This document shows positions 35,794 to 43,840 of a DNA stretch of 64,000 bases, piece after piece. Origin of the DNA: Lachnospiraceae bacterium (GTDB lineage: Bacteria > Bacillota > Clostridia > Lachnospirales > Lachnospiraceae); NCBI GenBank assembly GCA_902363675.1, contig CABJAV010000009.1:24628-88627 (forward strand), given 5' to 3'. The translations under genes and the position numbers were made by a program. How positions within the stretch are numbered: the first letter of the stretch is position 1; every line of letters begins with the position of its first letter. Under the pieces are notes generated by a model, which worked only from the letters and a program-made list of their open reading frames with translations, did not search any database and had not been told where the DNA came from.

Positions 35794-36222
35794 TTAGCTA
35801 TCTCTTTCTTTTATTAATTTCTGAATCATTGTAGAAGAAACCCCCTGAGTATATTCCGGCTCAATAATCTCGCCCCCCCACTCAGCCAATATCTTTATCG
35901 CTTTTGCTCTGACATCAGCCAGCGGGCCTTCTCTCCAATCGGTTCCATGCACCATATAATCCGGCTTATATTTTCGCAAGTTTTCTTCATAATCTCTGGT
36001 TAATTGTGGAACAACCTCATCTACGCCCTTAATATTCTCAATCACGATTTTTCTCTGTTCATATGGCATATAAGGAACTCTTTTATAGGATGCAATTGCT
36101 TCATCCGTAAAAAGTCCGACCATAACACGTCCATATTGCGATGAAACTTTAATAATATTAATATGCCCCGGATGTAAAATATCTACAGCCATCGGAACAT
36201 ATACTAATTTCTCTTTTTCCAT
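35794..36222 (-). CDS. Stand-alone cytidylyltransferase (TagD/ECT-like)
   Basis: A 142-residue member of the HxGH nucleotidyltransferase family. HPGH is near residue 17, and VSSTMI near residue 132 is the ISTT-like nucleotide motif, so catalytic elements are complete. Its sequence resembles the N-terminal domain of the PEP mutase gene (both have a VHG-xxW-x-EGPL segment), so one probably arose by duplication. Candidate substrates are a phosphonate or phospho-alcohol to be CDP-activated. The ATG at 36222 has GGAGG upstream; an in-frame earlier Met overlaps the previous gene and is not needed. Confidence 0.85.
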   Translation of the reverse strand: MEKEKLVYVPMAVDILHPGHINIIKVSSQYGRVMVGLFTDEAIASYKRVPYMPYEQRKIVIENIKGVDEVVPQLTRDYEENLRKYKPDYMVHGTDWREGPLADVRAKAIKILAEWGGEIIEPEYTQGVSSTMIQKLIKERDS

Positions 36223-36226
36223 CTTT

Positions 36227-37246
36227 TTATACCTCCGCAAGATATCCCGCCTTAATCAGTCTTTTTCTAACTAATGTATCATCAAATACATATTCGTTCA
36301 TCTCTGAACACTCCGGTGTAATCGGTTTTGCCGGACGGCATGCATGGTTTACACATCCGTCACATAAAGTTCCACCGAGATCATTTTCCATAAATCTGCG
36401 CCGCATATCTTTCATTTTCTCGCCATACCAACCATCATGTAAAGAAACCTTATTAAGATCTGCAACGATAAGCATATTCTCATAATCTGCGTTTTCAATC
36501 GATAAATATCCCTCATATGTGATCGAAATTGCATCAAACGGCAAATTGCATCTTCTCATAATCTCATGATCACAATCGCATCTCAACAATGTATCAATCT
36601 CCGGCATATATCCACCCTGGTTATAAACAGTCTTAAAAACAATCTGGTCTGCCATGCCATCGAACACATCAAAATACATGTCCTTCATGCCTTCCGTGTA
36701 TTTTGTCAAAATCCCAGTAACATAAATCTTATATTGACGACCACATTCTTTCCGATATTGATTTAGATACTGCAAATGCTCCACAACGGTGTCAAAATCG
36801 TCTCTGCCGTGAATAAATGCATACATTTTACGTTCAGGCGCATTAATCGAAAACTTTATGCTATCAAGTCCTGCATCTATCACTGCGCGGATCTTTTCAG
36901 GAGTTGCAAGCGCTCCGTTAGAGGTCAGATAAACATAGGTGTATCCTATCTCCTTTGCCTTCTTTATGTACTCCGGAAGCTCATTAACTAAAAACGGCTC
37001 ACCAGTAGCATAAAATCCCACTTCCCTAGTTCCTAAATCATACGCCTGCTGCAAAATATCAAATGCAAATGCCTGATTCATCTTTCCTATTTTACGCTGC
37101 ATTTTCTGATGCGCACAGAAGATGCATTCATGATTGCATGCATTCGACAATTCCATCAAAAAATTCGTCTTCGGAAAAGGCGGCTCCAAGCAATACAGTT
37201 CCTCTCGGTTTGCCTTTTTCAATGATACTCTTTCCTGTAAATCCAT
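36227..37246 (-). CDS. Radical SAM protein with C-terminal SPASM-like cysteines
   Basis: A 339-residue radical SAM enzyme. CNHECIFC (CX3CX2C) lies near residue 35 and GEPFLVNELPEY near 85. A cysteine-rich C-terminus (CDGCVNHAC near 300) could hold an auxiliary Fe-S cluster as in SPASM proteins. The substrate is unknown. It lies between the APS-kinase-like gene and the cytidylyltransferase, so a step on a CDP- or phosphate-linked precursor is plausible. It does not carry the Rossmann-like N-terminus seen in the three other radical SAM genes here. GGGAGG precedes the start. Confidence 0.85.
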   Translation of the reverse strand: MDLQERVSLKKANREELYCLEPPFPKTNFLMELSNACNHECIFCAHQKMQRKIGKMNQAFAFDILQQAYDLGTREVGFYATGEPFLVNELPEYIKKAKEIGYTYVYLTSNGALATPEKIRAVIDAGLDSIKFSINAPERKMYAFIHGRDDFDTVVEHLQYLNQYRKECGRQYKIYVTGILTKYTEGMKDMYFDVFDGMADQIVFKTVYNQGGYMPEIDTLLRCDCDHEIMRRCNLPFDAISITYEGYLSIENADYENMLIVADLNKVSLHDGWYGEKMKDMRRRFMENDLGGTLCDGCVNHACRPAKPITPECSEMNEYVFDDTLVRKRLIKAGYLAEV

Positions 37247-37249
37247 CTG

Positions 37250-37777
37250 CTAAACCTCCCTCTTGGAATATTCCATAATCATAGAGACGCACTCTTCTAT
37301 CGTTAAATTTCCGTCGTTATGTATTATAATATCCGGATTTTTCGGGAACTCAATCTCTACATTTACTCCTGCGACAGCTACATTCTGCCCCTTTTGATAT
37401 TTCTCATAGAGTCCCTTTTGGTTGCGCTCTATCAGTACCTCCATTGGTACATCAAGAAATACCTCTGTATAAGCGGAATTGTGTTCACGGTTATAGTTAC
37501 GCACATCATCAAACATAGAAATTGTGCAGCACACAACAACAAGTCCCTGCTCCACCAGCATGTTGCAAAGTCTTGCATACTTCATTGCCCGTTCCTTGCG
37601 TGCGCCGGAAGAATAGTCAATATCCTGCGTTGATTCAAACACTTTCTTCATAATATCGCCGTCGAGAAAGACAATATTTTCATATTTTTCACTTAATTTT
37701 TGGTACAGCAATTTACCAATGGTTGTTTTTCCGGCACCGGAAAGACCGGTGATCCAGTATAGTTGACCTTTTTTCAT
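37250..37777 (-). CDS. Adenylylsulfate-kinase-like kinase
   Basis: A 175-residue P-loop kinase of the CysC family: GLSGAGKTT near residue 11, FLDGD near 37, RKERAMKYARL near 60 and the KGLYEK segment near 120 match APS kinases. No ATP sulfurylase or other sulfate gene is in the window, so it may phosphorylate another nucleotide-linked compound. A known precedent is the CysC-like kinase of Campylobacter capsule phosphoramidate synthesis, which acts on a CDP-linked substrate. Here a CDP-alkylphosphonate or similar is an inference. AGGAG precedes the ATG. Confidence 0.82.
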   Translation of the reverse strand: MKKGQLYWITGLSGAGKTTIGKLLYQKLSEKYENIVFLDGDIMKKVFESTQDIDYSSGARKERAMKYARLCNMLVEQGLVVVCCTISMFDDVRNYNREHNSAYTEVFLDVPMEVLIERNQKGLYEKYQKGQNVAVAGVNVEIEFPKNPDIIIHNDGNLTIEECVSMIMEYSKREV

Positions 37778-37806
37778 TATTTATTAACTCCTGTTACTAC
37801 CTCGTT

Positions 37807-39588
37807 TTAGCTTGTCCATAAAAATTTTTTCCCTTGTGCTTTATAAAGCAAATATGAATCCTTAAATTTAGGATGAGTATATATATCAATATGTTTTCTT
37901 ATTACTATTTCTTTTAAATAATTAATCCTTTCTTGATACTCACAATTATCTATTTCATTATCCACTTCATTCGGTAATATATAATAAAACTTTTCACCCG
38001 CTGCATTCTCAATATACATATCTCTACATGTTCGAATGCCATTGTATTGCATTCCAGTATGATATGTTTCACTATTAATTACCTCATTTATCCAATTTTT
38101 ATTATAGCAATCAATCCCATTGATATGAAGATATTTTTCCCCTTGCAATTCACAATTATTTACAATGCTCTCTACTATATCTATAAATCTCTTCGTATTA
38201 AAAAAATTTTTTTCAATCTTACATTCAATTCTCTTTCCAACTATACACAGCGGCAAATGAAAAACATCCTCTTTATATTGTGCCGTATCTCTCGTTAAAG
38301 GTGTTCCATGATCTGCAAATAGAATTGCAACCCCTTGTGATAGCACCATTGATAAATAATACTCTAGTTCCATATCCAAATATTGAGCACTTAGCAATGC
38401 ACTATTCAAATATCTCTCTAAATTATCATTTGACAGTAACTTCCATTTTTCACTACCAGTTGTATATTTGTTCCATAAAGAAGAAATTGGACTAATATAG
38501 GGATAATGAGTTTCTAAAAGTGTATGAATGATTATAAAAGAGGGTTGATGAGATTTAAGAGCTGTCAACAACGAGTCCCAAAGAATTTTAGTAGAAGCAA
38601 CACTATAATCTACTATCTTCGCAACCTCATAGTTATAATCACATAACTTTGTGACTCCTTCCCCACCGCTTCTATAACTTGCATACCCTTTCTGTTCTAA
38701 TAAATCACATAAAATATTTCTATCATTTTTTATCAAAAATAAATCAATTTCATCCATCTGTTTGAGCATGCACCCATACGTATTTCTTGTAGAATACGCA
38801 CTTGAATAAAAGTTGATGAAGTCAGTTCCGTTATCTCTACATTTATTGAAAAAGGGCATCTTTTTTGACAAATCGAAACGGAGCGCATCTATCCATAACG
38901 CAAAAATATCTTTTCTATTTCGCTTTGCAAATGCTTGCTTCAGTTCACTTTCAATATCATAAATAATGGTCAGAGCCTCGTTATCTGTATGCGCCTGTTC
39001 TGGATAACATTTTATACATTCTTTCAAATATTTTTTTGCCCAAAGTAAATCTCTATTATGTATAGATATGTAAATCAAATGCTTAAGCGCCGATAATTTA
39101 TACTTTTTATCTTCCATTAAACTTCTAGCAATGATTGATGAAATGTAGGGAAACTCGGACAAATTATAGTATTCCGTCGGAATGCACATTCCATTCTGCT
39201 CTAATTGTTGATATGGCATCACAATTTTGCCATTATATTTTCTTTCAATCAATTTTTTCGCAATCGATGTCTCATATTCAAAAGAACTAATTATCAAGCA
39301 ATCATACTTAAAAATCCGCTCATAATCGTATACTTTATAATTTGGAAAATGTTTAACCACATTACACTGTCTAACATTTTCATCAATAATATCAACAGAT
39401 TGTACTACATCCTTGAAATCATTAATAAGATGCACTGTATGTATCCCGCCGCCAACAATTGCAATATGACTATATTTTTTACATTCCTTTAAAATTTCTG
39501 CGAGTTTACGTACCGTTGTATCCAAAATAAATTTTTGTGCATCCTCATACATCTTTTCCAAATTGGAAATTGTTGCTTCCAAATCCAT
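37807..39588 (-). CDS. Cytosolic sulfatase/phosphoethanolamine-transferase-like protein with Rossmann-like N-terminus
   Basis: A 593-residue protein. Residues about 35-120 form a small Rossmann-like module (VGGGIHTVHL, IDENVRQ). From about residue 225 it has an alkaline-phosphatase-superfamily core: WIDALR for metal binding, STRNTYG as the likely Thr nucleophile region, HTLLETHYPY near 355, and FADHGTP near 435. No signal or membrane helix is present, unlike EptA or LtaS. The paralogue at 39,633 has the same order. It may move or remove a phospho-alcohol group in the cytoplasm; the substrate is unknown. AGGTGA precedes the ATG at 39588. Confidence 0.7.
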   Translation of the reverse strand: MDLEATISNLEKMYEDAQKFILDTTVRKLAEILKECKKYSHIAIVGGGIHTVHLINDFKDVVQSVDIIDENVRQCNVVKHFPNYKVYDYERIFKYDCLIISSFEYETSIAKKLIERKYNGKIVMPYQQLEQNGMCIPTEYYNLSEFPYISSIIARSLMEDKKYKLSALKHLIYISIHNRDLLWAKKYLKECIKCYPEQAHTDNEALTIIYDIESELKQAFAKRNRKDIFALWIDALRFDLSKKMPFFNKCRDNGTDFINFYSSAYSTRNTYGCMLKQMDEIDLFLIKNDRNILCDLLEQKGYASYRSGGEGVTKLCDYNYEVAKIVDYSVASTKILWDSLLTALKSHQPSFIIIHTLLETHYPYISPISSLWNKYTTGSEKWKLLSNDNLERYLNSALLSAQYLDMELEYYLSMVLSQGVAILFADHGTPLTRDTAQYKEDVFHLPLCIVGKRIECKIEKNFFNTKRFIDIVESIVNNCELQGEKYLHINGIDCYNKNWINEVINSETYHTGMQYNGIRTCRDMYIENAAGEKFYYILPNEVDNEIDNCEYQERINYLKEIVIRKHIDIYTHPKFKDSYLLYKAQGKKFLWTS

Positions 39589-39632
39589 ACCTATCACCTA
39601 ATAATTATAATACACTATATTGTACTACATTC

Positions 39633-41474
39633 CTATATTGTTTTTACCACGCGTTCTTGTTTAAGTTCATCATACATCAATTTTGAATTTTTGAACTTAG
39701 GATTTGAATTTATTTGTATAAATCCACATTCTTCATTGGCTAATCTATTTCTAAAATAGTTAACTCTATTTTCATATTGCGGATCATCAATTACATTCTC
39801 ATAATCGGCCTCTCTTCTTGAATACATCTCCTCTCCAGTGGCAAGCAGAATATATCTGTCTGTAGGAGTAATAAAACCATCATATGCCAAACCATATTTT
39901 TTCCATCCCATAGATTGATATTTTAAAATAGCATCTTTATTATAAAAATCTACGCCGTTAATTCTAATTTCCTCCCTGCAAAAATGCTTCTCGTTATCTA
40001 CCGTTGGATGCAAAATATACTTAAATAATTCTAAATAGTCAGATGTTTGAAACATCATTTCAATATGATGAGGTTCAATATCTTCTGATTCAATTGCTAG
40101 TACTGTTTGCGCACAATCTCTGGTAAACTTATAAGATTTTTCTGACAAAACATCCCCATGGTCACTCATATATATTTTTATAGGATTATCTCCTATTATA
40201 TTACGATAAAACATAAGTTCTTCGTCCAAGTATGTTACACATTTTTCTAAATGTCTCAAAAATTCTTCTCTTCCCTCTTTTGTAAATCGTTTAGCCAAAT
40301 ATTCAAGTCCGTTAAACTTGTACGCGTCCAAATTTGGTGCCATGCATGGAATATGCGTTTCTACACCAGAATGAATTAATAGTAATAAGGGAGTCTCTGA
40401 CATAATAGACATCCTAAGTGCATTCCAATATAATTCTGTCAATGGCACATTAAATGATATTTGCTCAGTAGCTTTTGCATAATTATACTCGTTTAAATCA
40501 ATTTTTTGAGTTTCTTCCTTTCCTATCTTGTAACATTTATAACCATTTTTAATAAGAAATTTTGTGAGTAAATGATTTCTGGCTGTAGATTTTCCTGTCC
40601 TATATCTTTCCACCTCTAATTCTTTGTCTAAAATATTTCCATAGACACTACGTGTCACCGCTGAATTAGTATAAGAGTTTTCAAACCAAAGACCTTTAGC
40701 TTTCATGCTTGATAAAAACGGCATTTTATCAACAATATAATACTGCAAACCATCCTGCCAAAACCAATAGATATCCTTTTTTTGACGTTCATCACAGGTT
40801 CTTCGTATCTTATCCAAAAAAAGCATTAACTCATTTTTTAATTCGCTCATCTTATAATAATCTTTATATTTGCGCACGGCATATTCTTCAATCCACTTAA
40901 ATGCAGATATAAAATCCCTATTTCCCAAAAATTCACTAATTAATTCAGCACAGATTTTCTCTTTATCTACTAGATTGTCCTCTTTCAAATATTGCTGCTT
41001 TTTTTCTATTAAGATTTTATATGGCTCATTATAAAAATTATAAAATTCTGTACCTGTTTCATATCCATTCGCCTTTAAATAATCATATAAATCAATTATT
41101 TCACAAAAATCAAATTTCTTAAGCTCCTGTTTAATTTCATCACGATGATCAAAAGTACTAATAATTATACAGTCTACCTGATCTTGTATTTGATCATAAT
41201 TTGAAACAATTGGAATTTTATAGTTCTTTACTGCGTCTATTACAGAATCCGGATTTGAATCTATCAGATAGTCTACCTCTAGGAGTTCAGAAAATTCTCT
41301 CAACAGAAAATATGTATGCCATCCAGCGCATCTGATTGCCACCCGCTCCCCCGCTTTTCCTATCTCATCTAATCGTTTCTGCACTAAATAATACATTCTC
41401 TGACGCATTTCTTTATGCGATTCACATAACTTATATTTTCTTAAAATCCTATCTAATTCTACTTCAATATCCAT
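39633..41474 (-). CDS. Second cytosolic sulfatase-like protein with Rossmann-like N-terminus
   Basis: A 613-residue paralogue of the preceding downstream gene. The Rossmann-like module (AIRCAGWHTYFLL, YLIDSNPDS) spans about residues 45-120, and the alkaline-phosphatase-like core begins near 225 with WQDGLQ, followed by a conserved TRSVYG site, HSGVETHIP near 370 and MSDHGDVLSE near 440. Replacement of Ala-Leu-Arg by Gly-Leu-Gln near the first metal ligand hints at a different substrate. It is soluble. AGGAG precedes the ATG. The two genes lie tail-to-head with 44 bases between them. Confidence 0.7.
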   Translation of the reverse strand: MDIEVELDRILRKYKLCESHKEMRQRMYYLVQKRLDEIGKAGERVAIRCAGWHTYFLLREFSELLEVDYLIDSNPDSVIDAVKNYKIPIVSNYDQIQDQVDCIIISTFDHRDEIKQELKKFDFCEIIDLYDYLKANGYETGTEFYNFYNEPYKILIEKKQQYLKEDNLVDKEKICAELISEFLGNRDFISAFKWIEEYAVRKYKDYYKMSELKNELMLFLDKIRRTCDERQKKDIYWFWQDGLQYYIVDKMPFLSSMKAKGLWFENSYTNSAVTRSVYGNILDKELEVERYRTGKSTARNHLLTKFLIKNGYKCYKIGKEETQKIDLNEYNYAKATEQISFNVPLTELYWNALRMSIMSETPLLLLIHSGVETHIPCMAPNLDAYKFNGLEYLAKRFTKEGREEFLRHLEKCVTYLDEELMFYRNIIGDNPIKIYMSDHGDVLSEKSYKFTRDCAQTVLAIESEDIEPHHIEMMFQTSDYLELFKYILHPTVDNEKHFCREEIRINGVDFYNKDAILKYQSMGWKKYGLAYDGFITPTDRYILLATGEEMYSRREADYENVIDDPQYENRVNYFRNRLANEECGFIQINSNPKFKNSKLMYDELKQERVVKTI

Positions 41475-41497
41475 GTTACACTCCTAATTCTAAACGG

Positions 41498-42643
41498 TTA
41501 TAATTGTTCAGCTACACTTATTTTCTTAGAATTTATGTTTCCAAATCCATTACAATGAGCACATGTTTTTAATGCCCCATTTTCATTGAATCCCAAATTA
41601 AACTCTAAAAGATGCCTCTTATCACATCGCATTAAATCTAAAGTATCTTCCTCTACATCTTCGTGAAATAGTGCTTGATTTGCCGTCATTGCATGAATGC
41701 AATAATTCAGGTGCCCATTTTGCACAATTCTACATGGCACAGAACATGCATTAAATTTCTCATACGTAAGTGCTTTGTCATGTATCTTTTTCTCTCTCCA
41801 TCCCATATCAATCCAATAATCATAATTAACAAACAGATAGGGGATTTCATATTCCTTCAGCTTTCTTTCTAACTCTTCTACACGCTTCTGCCATCCTGGA
41901 ATTGTACTATAATTACTTATACTCAAATAACATCCATATCTTCTAATCGTTTCTAGAACATCACCTTTAGGAATAACTGTTCCATTTGTATCCAATACCA
42001 ATCGTCCAAAATGAGTTCTGTAGTTATCCATGCAATATATTATATAATCATTCAAGTTTTCATATAAGAAACATTCTCCACAACCAATCCCCCAATTTTC
42101 TACATAATCAATTTTGAAGAAACAAGCATCTATATCCCTTTTTACAATTTCCCATGGAACATTTTTCTTTTCACGAAAATATGGAAACGCCCCCATGCAA
42201 TTTTTACATCGTAAAGTACAATTATATACTGCCATAGCTCCACACTGTGGTAAAATTATTTTATCAAGCTTATATGCAGCATATATATAGATATAATAAG
42301 AAATCCACTCTGCATAAAAATAAATATTTTCTTTTCGTGAAAAGCCCTGTAGCTCTAATTCTTTTAAAACAGTTCCGCTATTATTGACACCTAAAGCTAA
42401 AATAATTATGGCATTTTCATCTAATATTTTCTTCAAATTTATTTCTGTCGGTTGAATCGGTGCCTTCCCATTCCATGCCTTTTTTTGATTTCTATCTATA
42501 TATGTATATGACGCTCCAACACCTTGAAATAATCTTCCGAGCTGCTCACCATATTTCCCAGCCCCATATATATATATATTGTCAATTTTCTTCAGAATTT
42601 CCCCTATATTGTCAAACTCATGTCCTTTATTTCTCCATTTCAT
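41498..42643 (-). CDS. Rossmann-like/radical SAM fusion protein, copy 1
   Basis: A 381-residue protein beginning MKWRNKGHEFD, then a Rossmann-like module (IYIYGAGKYGEQL, YIDRNQ) to about residue 110, then a radical SAM domain with CTLRCKNC near residue 142, and a C-terminal cysteine-rich segment (TCAHCNG). Substrate and reaction are unknown. Two paralogues (42,664 and 54,399) share all three parts and the same N-terminal motif, so the family has expanded in this operon. AGGAG lies before the start. Confidence 0.8.
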   Translation of the reverse strand: MKWRNKGHEFDNIGEILKKIDNIYIYGAGKYGEQLGRLFQGVGASYTYIDRNQKKAWNGKAPIQPTEINLKKILDENAIIILALGVNNSGTVLKELELQGFSRKENIYFYAEWISYYIYIYAAYKLDKIILPQCGAMAVYNCTLRCKNCMGAFPYFREKKNVPWEIVKRDIDACFFKIDYVENWGIGCGECFLYENLNDYIIYCMDNYRTHFGRLVLDTNGTVIPKGDVLETIRRYGCYLSISNYSTIPGWQKRVEELERKLKEYEIPYLFVNYDYWIDMGWREKKIHDKALTYEKFNACSVPCRIVQNGHLNYCIHAMTANQALFHEDVEEDTLDLMRCDKRHLLEFNLGFNENGALKTCAHCNGFGNINSKKISVAEQL

Positions 42644-42663
42644 CGTCCAACTCCTTACAAAAT

Positions 42664-43827
42664 TTATTTTACCTGTTCCGCAACTTCTACATAATTCCTA
42701 TTTATTCCCAAATATCCTGCACACTGCTTACACATCTCTACATAACCCTTCTCAGAGTATCCGCGACCATACTCAAATAGTTCCATTCTTTTCTGAGAAT
42801 CATACTTTTCCAGATCAAATGCCTCATCCTTATATAAATCAATGAGTCCAGCCCTTGCAGCATAGGTGCTATAATCACAATAGTATATTTTTGAATCATA
42901 CAACTCTGGCCATTCCTGCTGGCATGCTATAAAATATGATACTAATTCGTCTTCTGATAGTGCACTATTATTGACCCTTCCAAAGGATAAATCAATCCAC
43001 TTATCTACTTTGTTTATACGGTATTTACAATTATATTTCTGGCATAAATCTTCAAATTCTCGAATCATATTCTTATCTGCTGATATAGATTTTGTATAAT
43101 CATCAACATTAAATAATCCATTGTATTGATTCATTAATTTGCATAATCGTTCCGATGGAAGCTGTGTTCCATTTGTTGTAACATATAATTTACGAATTTT
43201 GTTCCTGTAATGTTTTCCCACATGTTCTATTAGATTCTCTATGTCAGGATAGAGAAGTGGTTCTCCTCCTGCAATATCCATAAAATCAACAAAATCTACT
43301 GCTACAAAAAAGTCATCAATTGATTTTTTCAACATAGACAATTCCATATGTTTTGGATGCTTATTCTGTGGTACAAACGCCAAGCATGCTTTACATTTCA
43401 AATCGCACACAAACGTAGTCGTGATAGATATGCTATAATAATAGAGAACATTCCAACTATACATAGCATAAATTGGCAAATAATAATGGATAAAGCTCTC
43501 GAAGTCAAACAAATCGATTCCCAGCTCATATCCCGCTTGTAAAAGCTGAAGTTTCAAATAAGTATCTTCCTCTATAGCAATGACTACAATTGCATCTCTT
43601 TTTGAATCAGTCAAAAAACTCTGAATTGATTCTACTGAATGCCCCTCAAATCCCTTCTTTTGATAATCAACGTTATTATCAATGAATCCAGCAACACAAT
43701 CTGCAAATTGTAATCTTTCATACAATTCGTTTCCCCATTTTCCGCATCCGTATATATATATTTTTTTATGCTTTCCCATTTTGCTGCCTATATAGTCAAA
43801 CTCATGGCCCTTATTCTTCCACTTCAT
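42664..43827 (-). CDS. Rossmann-like/radical SAM fusion protein, copy 2
   Basis: A 387-residue paralogue starting MKWKNKGHEFD. Module one is IYIYGCGKWGNEL with FIDNN, to about residue 105. The radical SAM cluster is CDLKCKAC near 147, and DIAGGEPLLYPD near 190 is the GGE motif. The C-terminus has CKQCAGYLG, probably an auxiliary-cluster site. The GGE motif, replaced by GCGE in copy 1, supports SAM binding here. It lies 20 bases upstream of copy 1 with GAGGAG before the ATG. Confidence 0.82.
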   Translation of the reverse strand: MKWKNKGHEFDYIGSKMGKHKKIYIYGCGKWGNELYERLQFADCVAGFIDNNVDYQKKGFEGHSVESIQSFLTDSKRDAIVVIAIEEDTYLKLQLLQAGYELGIDLFDFESFIHYYLPIYAMYSWNVLYYYSISITTTFVCDLKCKACLAFVPQNKHPKHMELSMLKKSIDDFFVAVDFVDFMDIAGGEPLLYPDIENLIEHVGKHYRNKIRKLYVTTNGTQLPSERLCKLMNQYNGLFNVDDYTKSISADKNMIREFEDLCQKYNCKYRINKVDKWIDLSFGRVNNSALSEDELVSYFIACQQEWPELYDSKIYYCDYSTYAARAGLIDLYKDEAFDLEKYDSQKRMELFEYGRGYSEKGYVEMCKQCAGYLGINRNYVEVAEQVK

Positions 43828-43840
43828 CTTTCAACGCTCC

